64,000 nucleotides of DNA from an uncultured Paracoccaceae bacterium (lineage in GTDB: Bacteria; Pseudomonadota; Alphaproteobacteria; Rhodobacterales; Rhodobacteraceae): assembly GCA_905182165.1 (NCBI GenBank), contig CAJJAK010000003.1, forward strand, positions 62,001 through 126,000, given 5' to 3'. The notes beneath the pieces were generated by a model. That model was not told where the DNA came from and searched no databases. It saw only the letters and a program-made list of their open reading frames with translations. The translations under genes were made by a program, and so were the position numbers. Shown in pieces: positions 29,253 to 39,609 of the stretch; positions within the stretch are counted from its first letter, which is position 1, and the number at the start of each line of letters is the position of its first letter.

Positions 29253-29591
29253 ATGTCTGATGGACCTGACAAAAAAAGTCTGGACCAATTAAGCCAAAGA
29301 ATAGCTATTGCAAAAAAAGCAACAGAAAAGCCCCCTAAAGGACAGCACCATGAAGCAGAAGTTCAGTCGGCTTGGCGAATGGTAATAGAACTTGTGACTG
29401 GCATGATCGTCGGTTTTGGCATTGGATATGGATTGGATTATTTTCTTAATACCTTACCGATTTTTCTAGTGACTTTTACGTTGCTAGGTTTTGCAGCTGG
29501 TGTCAGAATTATGATGCAGACAGCTAAGGAACTTCAGCGGGTAAACATAAAAAACAATAGTGACAATGTCGCTAACGAAAAAAAGGAATAA
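29253..29591 (+). CDS. atpI: ATP synthase assembly protein AtpI
   Basis: AtpI is a small membrane protein that helps assemble the F0 c-ring. The 112-residue protein has a cytoplasmic charged N-terminus and two membrane helices ([20 protein letters not shown] and [18 protein letters not shown]), as is normal. Its start has an AGGAGG site. It is first in the atpI-B-E-F'-F operon, the arrangement in Rhodobacterales where F1 genes lie elsewhere. Confidence 0.88.
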   Translation: MSDGPDKKSLDQLSQRIAIAKKATEKPPKGQHHEAEVQSAWRMVIELVTGMIVGFGIGYGLDYFLNTLPIFLVTFTLLGFAAGVRIMMQTAKELQRVNIKNNSDNVANEKKE

Positions 29592-29595
29592 TACA

Positions 29596-30342
29596 GTGTC
29601 TGGAGCAGCTGAAAGCAAGTTTAACATACATCCAATGGACCAATTTGTGGTAAAACCTCTATTTGGAGGTGAACTTGCATGGTATAGCGTAACTAACGTA
29701 ACTCTTTGGATGGGTATTTCAGTACTAGCTGTAATAGCGCTGTTAGTTATTGGCACACGAGGCAGAGCAGTAATACCTAGTCGCAGTCAATCAATCGCCG
29801 AAATAATTTATGGATTTGTTTACAAGATGGTTGAAGATATAGCTGGAAAAGAAGGCTTACGATATTTTCCATATATAATGACACTTTTCATGTTTATTGT
29901 CTTGGCCAACTTACTTGGACTTCTTCCAAAGTCTTTTACGACCACAAGTCATATCGCCGTTACGGCAACTATGGCATTTGCGGTCTTTATCTTTGTTACA
30001 TTACTAGGATTTGTAAGAAATGGTGCCAAATTTTTAAGCCTTTTTTGGATTTCCTCAGCACCTTTACCACTTAGGCCAATTTTGGCGCTAATTGAAATAA
30101 TATCATATTTCGTGCGTCCAATAAGTCACTCTATACGACTAGCAGGTAATATGATGGCTGGTCACGCCGTAATTAAAGTTTTTGCCGGTTTTGCCGGCGC
30201 AATGGGATTTGGAGCAGTTTTTCCAATAGTAGGAATAATGGCAGTTTATGGATTAGAAATGCTCGTAACAGTCATTCAAGCCTATGTTTTCACAATTCTA
30301 ACATGTGTTTATTTAAATGATGCATTGCATCCAGCACATTGA
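29596..30342 (+). CDS. atpB: ATP synthase F0 subunit a
   Basis: Subunit a forms the two proton half-channels against the c-ring in the inner membrane. I chose GTG 29596 with an AAGGA site eight bases before it, giving [17 protein letters not shown], the usual alphaproteobacterial N-terminus. An upstream ATG at 29560 would add residues that lie inside atpI. The essential arginine is in [12 protein letters not shown], and the C-terminal helix [20 protein letters not shown] is typical. About 248 residues, intact. Confidence 0.93.
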   Translation: MSGAAESKFNIHPMDQFVVKPLFGGELAWYSVTNVTLWMGISVLAVIALLVIGTRGRAVIPSRSQSIAEIIYGFVYKMVEDIAGKEGLRYFPYIMTLFMFIVLANLLGLLPKSFTTTSHIAVTATMAFAVFIFVTLLGFVRNGAKFLSLFWISSAPLPLRPILALIEIISYFVRPISHSIRLAGNMMAGHAVIKVFAGFAGAMGFGAVFPIVGIMAVYGLEMLVTVIQAYVFTILTCVYLNDALHPAH

Positions 30343-30386
30343 CTTTGAATAAAAAAATTAGCGATTAAAAAATAAAGGAGAAAAAA

Positions 30387-30638
30387 ATGGCAGACGTATC
30401 AATGGGTCCAGACCTAATAAAAATGGGAGCTTATATCGGAGCAGGTCTTGCCTGTACTGGAATGGGCGGTGCAGCAATCGGAGTTGGCCATGTAGTGGGT
30501 AACTATTTGTCAGGCGCATTACGCAACCCATCAGCCGCAGCCGGCCAAACAGCAACTATGTTTATTGGTATCGCATTTTCTGAAGCATTAGGAATTTTCT
30601 CGTTCCTAGTCGCTCTTCTATTAATGTTCGCTGTATAA
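30387..30638 (+). CDS. atpE: ATP synthase F0 subunit c
   Basis: Subunit c forms the proton-driven ring. The 83-residue hairpin has the glycine-rich first helix ([19 protein letters not shown]), the RNPSAA loop that contacts F1, and the second helix with the proton-carrying glutamate in [10 protein letters not shown] strong AAAGGAG site precedes the ATG. Two hairpins follow directly. Confidence 0.95.
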   Translation: MADVSMGPDLIKMGAYIGAGLACTGMGGAAIGVGHVVGNYLSGALRNPSAAAGQTATMFIGIAFSEALGIFSFLVALLLMFAV

Positions 30639-30651
30639 GTATATCAAGTTA

Positions 30652-30703
30652 CAGGCACGTCATCATGGCGTGCCTGAAAAGATTCAGACAGCTTCGTCTG
30701 AAT
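30652..30703 (+). promoter_or_regulatory. Two tandem hairpins between atpE and atpF'
   Basis: The first stem is CAGGCACG (30652-30659) with CGTGCCTG (30669-30676). The second is ATTCAGAC (30682-30689) with GTCTGAAT (30696-30703). Neither is followed by a T run. A stabilising or partly attenuating structure here would help make subunit c in excess of b and b', a known need of F0 assembly. Confidence 0.65.
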
Positions 30704-30727
30704 ATCATATGGTAAATGGAGGGTGCT

Positions 30728-31258
30728 ATGGCATCTGAAACAACGGCAGCTACTTCTGAACATGCAGTAGGTATGCCTCAATTAGATATAAGTACTTTTT
30801 CTAATCAAATTTTTTGGTTAGTCATAACATTGGTTATTATATATTTTGTATTGAGTAAAATTGCTTTACCAAGGATCGCATCCGTACTTTCTGACAGGCA
30901 AATGACAATAAGCAATGATATTGCAAGAGCAGAAGACCTTAAGCAATCAGCTATTGAAGCAGAAAATGCTTATAACTTGGCGCTCTCTGAAGCCAGAGCG
31001 GAAGCACAAATGATAATAGACGAAGCAAAAGCAGAAATTAAACAAGAGTTATTGGAAGCCACAGAAAAAGCTGACGTAGAAATATCTAAAAGAGCTGCAG
31101 AATCAGAAAAAGCAATATTAGAAATGCGCAAAGGGGCTTTAAAAGCCGTCGAAGAAGTGGCCAACGACACTGCGCAAGCCATACTAGCTAAGGTAATGCC
31201 AAGTTTGAATGATGAGAAAACGATAAAGAAAGCGGTTTCAGACCGAATGAAAGAGTAA
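30728..31258 (+). CDS. atpX: ATP synthase F0 subunit b'
   Basis: This is one of two divergent b-type stalk subunits found in photosynthetic and many alphaproteobacterial lineages. I chose ATG 30728, preceded by GGAGGG; an in-frame ATG at 30716 overlaps that site. After a short periplasmic part comes one membrane helix (FSNQIFWLVITLVIIYFVLS) and a long charged coiled coil. About 176 residues. It lies between atpE and atpF, with four bases to the next start. Confidence 0.9.
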   Translation: MASETTAATSEHAVGMPQLDISTFSNQIFWLVITLVIIYFVLSKIALPRIASVLSDRQMTISNDIARAEDLKQSAIEAENAYNLALSEARAEAQMIIDEAKAEIKQELLEATEKADVEISKRAAESEKAILEMRKGALKAVEEVANDTAQAILAKVMPSLNDEKTIKKAVSDRMKE

Positions 31259-31261
31259 GAT

Positions 31262-31819
31262 ATGAAAAAATTAGTATTTATTTTACCTGCTTTAGTCCCA
31301 ACGCCTTTGTTGGCTGCTAGTGGTCCGTTCTTTTCACTCAATAATACAGATTTTGTTGTTACAGTAGCATTTGTACTTTTTGTTGCGGTCCTTCTTTATT
31401 TAAGAGTTCCAGCGATGGTAACTAAAATGCTTGATGAGCGTTCAAAAGGAATTCAATTAGAGTTAGATGAGGCCAGATCCCTGATGGAAGAGGCGCAATC
31501 ATTATTAGCTTCTTATGAACGAAAGCAAAAAGAAATTGCAGAACAATCTGAACGGATCATAAGAAATGCGAAAGAAGAAGCAGCTTTAGCAGCAGAGCAA
31601 GCCAAAAAAGATTTAGGAGTTTCTATTGAAAGACGGATAGCAGCAGCAAATGATCAAATAAGCTCAGCGCAATCTGCCGCAATCCGCGAAGTGCGTAATA
31701 ATGCAATCTCTGTTGCAATCTCTGTTGTAGAAAAAGTTATAGCATCAAATATTAAACTTGACGAAAGTAACGCACTGATTGATGTAGCTATTTCAGATGT
31801 GGCGTCTAAACTTCATTAA
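31262..31819 (+). CDS. atpF: ATP synthase F0 subunit b
   Basis: The second stalk subunit has a membrane helix near the N-terminus (FVVTVAFVLFVAVLLYLRVP) and a long charged helix with KMLDERSKGIQLELDEAR, the typical b-subunit start of the dimerisation region. The 185 residues are intact. It ends the operon and faces the convergent ada-like gene 26 bp away. Confidence 0.92.
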   Translation: MKKLVFILPALVPTPLLAASGPFFSLNNTDFVVTVAFVLFVAVLLYLRVPAMVTKMLDERSKGIQLELDEARSLMEEAQSLLASYERKQKEIAEQSERIIRNAKEEAALAAEQAKKDLGVSIERRIAAANDQISSAQSAAIREVRNNAISVAISVVEKVIASNIKLDESNALIDVAISDVASKLH

Positions 31820-31845
31820 TAAATAACTTTAACCCTCTTATATTA

Positions 31846-32676
31846 TTAATTAGCTTCATATTGAGCACTTTCGCGTGCCAAAATGGCTTTTTTTAGATCC
31901 AAACCCCAATGATAACCACCTAATTCACCATTACTTCTGAGGACACGGTGACATGGAATTAACCAGCTTATAGGATTTTTCCCAATAGCCGTTCCCACCG
32001 CTCTCACCGCTTCTTTATTATTTACCGCTTGTGCAACGTCAGAGTACGTTGTTACAAATCCAGAGGGAATATTAAGTAAAGCTTCCCAAACTTTGATTTG
32101 GAATGGCGCACCAATGAGGTGAACATTGATAATACCTTGCTCAGAAATTAATGAACTAACAATAGCTTCTAGCTCCAGTTTGTTCTTGGTATAAGTTGCA
32201 TAAGGCCATCTCAATTTAAAATCATTAAGTATATCTTCATCATTCTTCTGGCCACAAAAGCCCAAACCACATAATCCCCTGTTAGTGGCCATTATCAACA
32301 TTTTTCCATAAGGGCTATCAAACCAAGACCAATTAATGTGAACTCCCCTACCTTTCAATGCATACTCACCAGGGGTCATTGCCTCCCATTTTATGAACAA
32401 GTCATGCAATCTACTAGTTCCAGAGAGGCCAACATTTAATGTTACATCTAGTAATGTATGTCTTTTTTTTAATAATTCTTTTGAAAAGCCCAATGTTAAA
32501 TACTGCTGATAACGTTTGGGTGATACTCCAACCCACTCTGTAAACAATCTCTGAAAATGATGTGGGGACATGCCAACAGAATCTGCAATTTCTTCAAGTT
32601 TGGGTTGCCGTGTTAACGATGAGGTTATAAAGGTAATCGCACGATTAATTATTAAGTAGTGATAACTCTGAGACAT
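31846..32676 (-). CDS. AraC-type/methylguanine-DNA methyltransferase fusion (Ada-like)
   Basis: The protein joins an AraC-type DNA-binding half (EIADSVGMSPHHFQRLFTEW, VGVSPKRYQQYL) to an O6-methylguanine-DNA methyltransferase half. The active-site cysteine is in WLIPCHRVLRSNGELGGYHW. The 276 residues lack the N-terminal cysteine domain of full Ada that repairs methylphosphotriesters and switches on the response, so it may be a repair enzyme whose regulatory role is reduced or different. It is intact. Confidence 0.88.
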   Translation of the reverse strand: MSQSYHYLIINRAITFITSSLTRQPKLEEIADSVGMSPHHFQRLFTEWVGVSPKRYQQYLTLGFSKELLKKRHTLLDVTLNVGLSGTSRLHDLFIKWEAMTPGEYALKGRGVHINWSWFDSPYGKMLIMATNRGLCGLGFCGQKNDEDILNDFKLRWPYATYTKNKLELEAIVSSLISEQGIINVHLIGAPFQIKVWEALLNIPSGFVTTYSDVAQAVNNKEAVRAVGTAIGKNPISWLIPCHRVLRSNGELGGYHWGLDLKKAILARESAQYEAN

Positions 32677-32794
32677 GATTCCCCCTTTTGCATAAAGGTA
32701 ATCATAGATAGGTCTTACTAATAAACCCGAAACTTGCGCAATTAAACTAACACAAACAAAAAATTGACAATTATTTAAGCTTAAGGACTAGATT

Positions 32795-33788
32795 TTGGAA
32801 AAAGAATATCAAGTAATTGGAATTGGCAACGCCATGGTTGACATACTCTGTTATGAAAATGATAATTTCTTGAATTCTCATGACATTACTAAAGGTATTA
32901 TGCAATTGATCGATATCTCTCGAGCAAAGCAATTGCATGAGATAATTAAAGTATCAAAATCTGAGAGTGGCGGATCTGCAGCGAACACGATAGCAGGTAT
33001 TGCAAAGCTTGGTGGCAAAACTGCGTACGTTGGAAAAGTTAAGAATGACTCTCTAGGAAAGGTATTCGCACAAGATTTAAAAAACCAAAATGTAATTTAT
33101 AATACTCCATTTGCTCAGGAAACAAGCATTGATGAAACAGGTCGTTGCACAATAATCGTAAGCCCAGATGGTGAAAGATCTATGAATACTTATTTAGGCG
33201 CTAGCCGATAAATTAATTTTACATATTGATGAAACACAAATCAAAAGATGGAAATGGATCTATTTAGAAGGTTATCGTTTTGATGGTCCAGAAAGTCATG
33301 AAGCTTTTAACAAGGCAATAAAAGCATGTAAAAGTGCAGATGGAAGAGTGTCTCTAACTCTTTCAGACCCATTTTGTGTTGAGCGCCATCGTGAAGCTTT
33401 TCATAATATGATAAAGTCAGATATAGATCTGTTATTCTGTAATGAATTTGAGTTAAAAGCAATGTATCAAACAAATGATTTGAACAAAGCTTTGAAACTC
33501 TGCTCTAACGAAGTTGAAATATTAGCTTGTACGGCTGCTGAAAATGGCGCCTTCGTAATGAATAAAAATGAAAAAATTCACATCCCGGCAATCCCAACAA
33601 AGATCGTAGATGCAACTGGTGCTGGAGATATGTTTGCTGGTGCTTTTCTTTGGGGATTAATCGAGGGTTATGATCTGGCAACCTGTGGCAAAATGGGGTG
33701 TATTGCTGCATCAGAAATAATCAGTCATCTTGGCGCTCGAGCTGAAAAAGATGTAAAAAAGCTATTTACAGAAAATAATCTCCTTTAA
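32795..33788 (+). CDS. PfkB-family sugar/adenosine kinase, frameshifted
   Basis: This ribokinase-fold enzyme resembles bacterial adenosine kinases. It starts with TTG 32795 behind an AAGGA site. The N-terminus reads VIGIGNAMVDILCYEND, with the glycine-rich SGGSAANTIAGIAKLGG near residue 55 and the catalytic anion hole DATGAGDMFAGAFLWG near 280. A slip near 33205 separates the halves; corrected, the join reads MNTYLGAS followed by ADKLILHIDE. About 331 residues. Adenosine kinase is the best guess but fructokinase or ribokinase activity is possible. It is four bases from the convergent paaK end. Confidence 0.8.
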
Positions 33789-33792
33789 ATAG

Positions 33793-35103
33793 TTAACTAT
33801 CTTCTCGACGATCTATAACCCTGACAGCTTTACCTTGCGATCGGGGGACTCCATCTGGATCATGAACAATCACCTCAACAGACACTCCCACAGTCCCCTT
33901 AATCTTTTGCTCCAGTAACATACTAGATTTCAGTCTTTGCTCGTAGTGCCCATTATCTGCGGAACATTCAGTATGAACTAACATTTTGTCCATTCTATTA
34001 TCCTTAATTAACTCTATTTGAAAATGAGGCGATAACTCAGATATAGTTAATAATTGTTCTTCAATTTGAGTTGGAAAAATATTAACACCTCTTAAAATGA
34101 TCATATCATCAGAGCGACCAGTGACCTTTTCCATACGTCGCATCGAGCGCGCTGTCCCTGGTAGTAATCTGGTTAGATCTCGGGTTCTATATCGAATTAT
34201 TGGCATTCCTTCTTTAGTTAATGTTGTGAAAACTAACTCTCCCATAGCACCATCAACTTTTGGTTGATTGGATTTGCTATCTATTATTTCTGGAAAGAAA
34301 TGATCTTCCCAAATATGCAACCCATCTTTAGTTTCGACGCATTCAGTCGCCACACCAGGACCCATAACTTCTGACAATCCATAGATATCCACTGCATGCA
34401 TATCAAAGGACTGTTCCACCTCTTCGCGCATGGCGTTGGTCCAAGGCTCTGCGCCAAATATACCAACTTCTAGACAACTATCGCGGGGGTCTCGACCTTG
34501 CGCTTTATACTCATCTAATATTGAAAGCATTAAGAGGGAGTAACCATGATCGTTGTCGCTTTAAAATCTTCTATTAATGTGACTTGTCTTTGAGTCATTC
34601 CACCTGAAATTGGTACAATTGTACAACCTAATTTTTCTGCACCGTAATGTGCCCCAAGTCCGCCAGTAAACAATCCATACCCATAAGAAATATGAACAGT
34701 GTCTCCAGGTCTAGTACCACTCGCTCTCATTGATCTAGCAACTAAGTCAGCCCAACGTTCGATATCACCTTTAGTATAGCCTACAACTGTAGGCTTTCCT
34801 GTCGTACCAGAAGATGCATGAATTCTTGAAATTTGACTTTTTGGAACTGCAAACATCTTAAAGGGATAATTTTCCCGTAAATCTTTTTTTTCTGTAAAAG
34901 GAAATTTCTCAATGTCAGTTAAAGTCCTTGAAATCAGAAGGATGAACTCCAATATTATCAAATTTATTTTTATAAAATTCAACATTATTATAAGCGTGCT
35001 CCAAAGACCAACGCATTCTTTTAAACTGCAAATCAGATATTTCATCCCGACTAGCGATCTCAATCGGATCTAAACTTTTCTTACTTGGGGTTAAGTTTTT
35101 CAT
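33793..35103 (-). CDS. paaK: Phenylacetate-CoA ligase PaaK, frameshifted
   Basis: PaaK activates phenylacetate to phenylacetyl-CoA with ATP, the entry step of the pathway. It starts [21 protein letters not shown]. The AMP-binding motif is [16 protein letters not shown], and later come [31 protein letters not shown] and the C-terminal domain start [20 protein letters not shown]. The frame slips near 34920 and near 34530. Total about 436 residues, as usual. It overlaps paaI by ATGA. Confidence 0.9.
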
Positions 35104-35534
35104 TTCCCATCCTCAGCAAAATGTTTTCCATCCAGTTTTCGTGAACATCCACGCATTTCAGCAATCACGCGGTTTTGAGAACCAACAACACGAACATCAT
35201 AAATACCCGTTCGACCACGCTTGCTTATTTCTTCTGCAGTAGCAATTAAAAGCTCTCCAACTTCAGCAGTTTCAATAAAGTTAATAGTATTAAATTGCGC
35301 CACTGTTATTTCATTGTAACTATTACAAGCGAATGCAAATGTACTATCAGCCAAAGTAAATATAAAACCCCCATGACAAATATTATGCCCATTTAAATGA
35401 TGTAAATCTACTTTCATCGACATCTTAGCAAATCCTGGCCCAATCTTATCAAGCCTTATACCAACGTGTTTTGTGGCACTATCGTTTTCCAACATTATTT
35501 TTGCACATTTTTCAGCGCATGCTTGGGCTTCCAT
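35100..35534 (-). CDS. paaI: Hydroxyphenylacetyl-CoA thioesterase PaaI
   Basis: PaaI is a hotdog thioesterase that frees CoA from dead-end intermediates of the phenylacetate pathway. I chose ATG 35534 (MEAQACAEKCAKIMLEND), the usual start; longer readings run into the operator region. The key motif is NGHNICHGGFIFTLADSTFAF, with the asparagine, histidine and aspartate that catalyse the reaction. The 144 residues are intact. It is transcribed first, before paaK. Confidence 0.9.
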   Translation of the reverse strand: MEAQACAEKCAKIMLENDSATKHVGIRLDKIGPGFAKMSMKVDLHHLNGHNICHGGFIFTLADSTFAFACNSYNEITVAQFNTINFIETAEVGELLIATAEEISKRGRTGIYDVRVVGSQNRVIAEMRGCSRKLDGKHFAEDGK

Positions 35535-35567
35535 TAAGTATCCAATTTTTTTCAAAGTATTTACAAT

Positions 35568-35605
35568 TGTTACAAAGTAGTCAATATTTAAAAAAGTTCG
35601 TAACG
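35568..35605. promoter_or_regulatory. PaaX-type operator candidate in the paaI/P450 divergent promoter
   Basis: TGTTAC at 35568-35573 and GTAACG at 35600-35605 form an inverted repeat with GTTAC and GTAAC separated by 26 bp. The full blocks read TTGTTACAAA and TTCGTAACGT. The same layout with identical spacing recurs at 40054-40091. It lies between the divergent starts of paaI and the P450 gene. The E. coli PaaX operator also has two short inverted arms at nearly this spacing, as I recall it. Confidence 0.65.
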
Positions 35606-35616
35606 TGGGTAATTTA

Positions 35617-36819
35617 ATGAGTATCCAAGATACCAGCCAATTTGATTTGAACAATCTTCCTAATGGATTCCACGAGAACCCATTTGAATTTTATTCAAAT
35701 TTAAGACAAACTGAACCAGTAAAATTTTTACCAGACAACTCTGTTTTAATCACTTCCTGGGCTGACCTGAATTTAATATATAGAGACACAAAAAAATTCA
35801 AATCTGATAAAAGAATAACTTTTGGCAAAAAGTTTGGTGATACTCCGTTATTTGAACATCATACTACATCCTTGGTATTTAATGACCCCCCATTACATTC
35901 ACGCGTAAGAAAAATTATGACAGGAGCAATGAACCCCAAAGCAGTTGCTTTAATGGAGCCTGGTCTTGAAAAATTAATAGACGGTTTGCTTAATACAATG
36001 GAAGACGAATCAAATTTAATTGAAGATTTCGCAATGAAAATACCAGTGGAAGTAATTGGAAATCTTTTTAATATTCCACACTCTCAAAGAGGTCCTCTAA
36101 GGGATTGGTCATTAGCTATTCTTGGTGCTTTGGAACCATCACCAACAAATATTCAATTGTCTAAAGGCAATACTGCAGTCTTGGAATTTAAAGATTTTTT
36201 AAAAGACATAACAGATGAGAGGCGAATAAATCCTGGGAACCCCGATACTGATGTTCTAACGAGAATGTTAGAAGCTGAGGAAAGTAACCTTAGCGAAACA
36301 GAACTCCTACAGAACTGTATTTTTATACTAAACGCCGGACATGAAACTACAACTAATCTAATCGGAAATTCGCTTTGGGCCTTAAGCCATTATCCAGCTG
36401 CAAAGGAAATGTTAATTAACACTCCAGAAATGCTAGATTTAGCTATTGAAGAATTTTTGCGGTTTTTGTCCCCAAATCAATTTGGCAACCGAGAGACTGC
36501 AAGTGAAGTTATCTTAGGTGGCAAAAAAATTCCAAAATATAGCAATCTACATCTTTGTATTGGTGCTGCAAATCGAGACCCTTTGCAATTTGAGCAACCA
36601 GAGAAATTAATAATTGATCGAAATCCAAATCGACATTTAGCATTTGCAGGCGGAGCACATCATTGTGTTGGTTCCTCATTAGCTAAAATGGAAGCTCGAA
36701 TAGCAATTAGAAAATTTTTAAAAAAATTTCCTAATTATGAATTAGTGTCAGAACCAATTTGGAGTAAAAGAATAAGGTTTCGAGGATTGACGCACCTACA
36801 GGCAAGATTGGAAAATTAA
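35617..36819 (+). CDS. Cytochrome P450 within the paa cluster
   Basis: This bacterial class I P450 has all core motifs: the I-helix oxygen-activation motif NAGHETTTNL, the ExxR of the K helix in EEFLRFLSPNQFGNRE, and the haem loop FAGGAHHCVGSSLAKMEARI with the cysteine thiolate. I chose ATG 35617; an upstream GTG at 35605 overlaps the operator. The 400 residues are normal. No ferredoxin or ferredoxin reductase lies next to it. Its stop is directly followed by the paaZ ATG, so it must be cotranscribed with paaZ and the repressor. Its substrate is unknown; an aromatic acid that feeds the pathway is an inference. Confidence 0.88.
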   Translation: MSIQDTSQFDLNNLPNGFHENPFEFYSNLRQTEPVKFLPDNSVLITSWADLNLIYRDTKKFKSDKRITFGKKFGDTPLFEHHTTSLVFNDPPLHSRVRKIMTGAMNPKAVALMEPGLEKLIDGLLNTMEDESNLIEDFAMKIPVEVIGNLFNIPHSQRGPLRDWSLAILGALEPSPTNIQLSKGNTAVLEFKDFLKDITDERRINPGNPDTDVLTRMLEAEESNLSETELLQNCIFILNAGHETTTNLIGNSLWALSHYPAAKEMLINTPEMLDLAIEEFLRFLSPNQFGNRETASEVILGGKKIPKYSNLHLCIGAANRDPLQFEQPEKLIIDRNPNRHLAFAGGAHHCVGSSLAKMEARIAIRKFLKKFPNYELVSEPIWSKRIRFRGLTHLQARLEN

Positions 36820-38817
36820 ATGAAAATTGAAAGTTATGCTTTTGAAAATTGGCATAGCCCTAAGGGCATAATAAAAAAAATATATGCAGGGGCAACTGGT
36901 TTGGAAATTGGAATTCTTGGAGCGTCCTTGGACACTCAGAAAATGAGGGATCACGCCATTCAAGTAGGAGGCAAAAACTTACGACAATTGGGGTTTCATG
37001 AAAGAGCTAAGATTTTAAAAGCATTAGCTATCTATTTATCTGAAAGAAAAGAGCAGCTTTATAAATTAAATTATTTAATGTATCTATTATCGGTAATACT
37101 GTTGATCTACCTGATGGTGGTATTGGAACTTTAATGGTTTATTCGTCAAAAGGCCGTAAAGAAATGCCTGATGGAAAAATTTACTTAGACGGATCAACTG
37201 AGCAATTATCTAGACAAGGTACTTTCTTGGGACAACATATACACGTACCAAAACAAGGAGTTGCTGTTCATATTAATGCTTTTAACTTTCCTGTTTGGGG
37301 AATGTTAGAAAAACTTGCACCTTTTTTTAGCCGGAATGCCTACTATAATCAAACCTGCAAGTGATACAGTGTATTTGGCTGAAGCATGTTTCAGAATGAT
37401 GATAGAAAGTAACTTGCTTCCAAAAGGCTCAGTGCAATTTATTGCTGGAAGCACTGGGGAGTTATTAAATCAATTGGGATCACAAGATGTAGTTTCATTT
37501 ACAGGATCAAAAAAAACAGCTGAAACATTAAAATCTTATACAAATTTGATTGAAAATTCAGTAAAGTTTATTTCTGAACAAGATAGTTTGAATGCATCAA
37601 TACTTGGGCTCGATGCAAAACAAGGTTCACCAGAGTTTGACTTATTTATAAAAGAAGCTGTTTCAGAAATGACCACAAAGGCCGGTCAAAAATGTACTGC
37701 TATGCGTCGCCTGATTATTCCCTCTAATTTTGTTAAAGACGTTAGTGACGCTCTGATTGAAGCCTTATCAAAAGTAAAAATAGGAAACCCTGAAAATATA
37801 GAAACAGAAATGGGGTCAATTGTATCAGAAAATCAAAAACAAGAAATTTTAAACATTACATCGAAATTTTCACAAGAAAATAAGTTAATTTTTAAGGGTG
37901 TGGAACCAGAAAAAGGTGCATTTGTAAGCCCACACTTATATCACAGTACCAACGCATTAAAAGGTGGTATTGTACATAATATTGAAGCTTTTGGGCCAGT
38001 TGCCACGATAATGAACTATGATGATTTAAGTCAAGCAAGTGAGTTGATCAAATTAGGGGGAGGAAGTTTGGTATCGTCTATTTTTACATTCGACTCCCAT
38101 TTTGCAAACAACATAGTCGCAGATATAGCTGCTTGGAATGGGCGAATATATATTAACAACAGGGAAAGTGCTGGTGAGGCGACCGGGCACGGTTCTCCCC
38201 TCCCACATTTAACACATGGAGGTCCTGGACGAGCTGGTGGAGGTGAAGAGCAAGGCGGTATAAGAGGCGTAAAGCATTATATGCAAAGGACAGCAATACA
38301 AGGGAGTCCTCAGATCTTATCAGTTATTAAGAATCAATGGGTAAAGGGTGCTCCAACACTACAAAATAAAACGCATCCATTTACTCGAACTTTTAATGAA
38401 CTTTCGATCGGCGAAACCTTGTGGACAAAGTCAAGAAAAGTAACAATGGAAGATATTGAACATTTTGCCAATTTTACAGGTGATACTTTTTATGCCCATA
38501 TGGATGAAGATGCCGCTAAGGCTAACCCATTTTTCCCTGGCAGAGTAGCACATGGTTATTTACTTTTAAGTTTTGCAGCGGGTTTGTTTGTTCAAGCTGA
38601 TCCAGGACCTGTTTTGGCAAATACGGGCATTGAATCATTGAGTTTTCAGAAACCTGTCAGCCCAAATGACGATATTCAGGTCCGCTTAACAGTAGGTCGC
38701 AAAACAAAACGCACTGATCTTTATGGTGAAATAAAATGGGATGTTACAATCTTTAATCAAAATGACGAACAGGTAGCCGAATATGGTTTATTGACAATGG
38801 TAAACTATGAACGCTGA
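36820..38817 (+). CDS. paaZ: Bifunctional ring-opening hydrolase/aldehyde dehydrogenase PaaZ, frameshifted
   Basis: PaaZ opens the oxepin ring with its hydratase domain and oxidises the resulting aldehyde. The aldehyde dehydrogenase part has [30 protein letters not shown] and the active-site cysteine in [13 protein letters not shown]. The C-terminal MaoC-like hydratase has [20 protein letters not shown], with the aspartate and histidine, and [12 protein letters not shown]. The frame slips near 37085-37095 (join [14 protein letters not shown]) and in a run of seven T at 37321-37327. About 665 residues. The repressor gene overlaps its end by 11 bases. Confidence 0.9.
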
Positions 38818-39598
38818 TATTGAACCACTTTTAAAACAATTACATAGCCAGGGTCGTTTGAGAGTTTGGTCCTTAATTATTACTTTTTTTGGAATCCTCT
38901 ATTTTATGCACTGGGACATTATTACTTTTACAATTTTAATGCAAGCGATGCGCATAGAACCTGGAACTTTACGGACAGCCCTATCACGTTTAACCACAGA
39001 CAATTGGTTAGAACGATATAAAAATGGTAAGAGTACCGTATACCGCCTTGGGAACAGAGGAGTAAAAGAATTTGGACCTGCTTCAAAATTAATTTACTCT
39101 GCGCCAAGAACAAAATATGAAGAGCATTGGAAAGTAATCCTAAACTCAAGTTTAGAGGATGAGCACTCTGGGTTTTTAATTCAAACAGGCGTCTCTATTT
39201 TACCAATTTCTGAGAAAAACCCAAAGAACTCACTGATCTTCGACAGTAAAATAAACTTTTTATCAGAAGAGATGAGTTACAAGTTGCTCCCAAAGGGATA
39301 TTTTAACGAAATTAATCAATTAATTGATCTTTTTGCACCAATACCAAATACTAAATTGGACCCACTAGAAGCAATGATAACAAGAACTCTCCTAATTCAT
39401 AATTGGAGACGCATAGTCTTAAAATTTTCAGAAGTTCCAAAAGAATTCACGCCCAAAGAATGGAAGGGGCATAATATAAGATTGTTTATTAAAAAGATTT
39501 ATAATGAACTAACCCCAAAGGCGGAAGATTGGTTAAACTCACCCTTGGAATTCTCATTAATAAATTTTAATAAATTTAAAACCCCAAAGCGATTTTAA
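38807..39598 (+). CDS. paaX: PaaX-like transcriptional repressor
   Basis: PaaX represses phenylacetate genes until phenylacetyl-CoA binds. The 263-residue protein has the PaaX layout: an N-terminal winged helix with MRIEPGTLRTALSRLTTDNW and the wing KNGKSTVYRL, and a C-terminal domain with the typical MITRTLLIHNWRRIVLKF. Its start overlaps paaZ, so it is made from the same transcript that its probable operator at 35568 controls, a feedback design. It is intact and convergent with the thioesterase gene. Confidence 0.85.
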   Translation: MNADIEPLLKQLHSQGRLRVWSLIITFFGILYFMHWDIITFTILMQAMRIEPGTLRTALSRLTTDNWLERYKNGKSTVYRLGNRGVKEFGPASKLIYSAPRTKYEEHWKVILNSSLEDEHSGFLIQTGVSILPISEKNPKNSLIFDSKINFLSEEMSYKLLPKGYFNEINQLIDLFAPIPNTKLDPLEAMITRTLLIHNWRRIVLKFSEVPKEFTPKEWKGHNIRLFIKKIYNELTPKAEDWLNSPLEFSLINFNKFKTPKRF

Positions 39599-39609
39599 TA
39601 AAAAAATAA

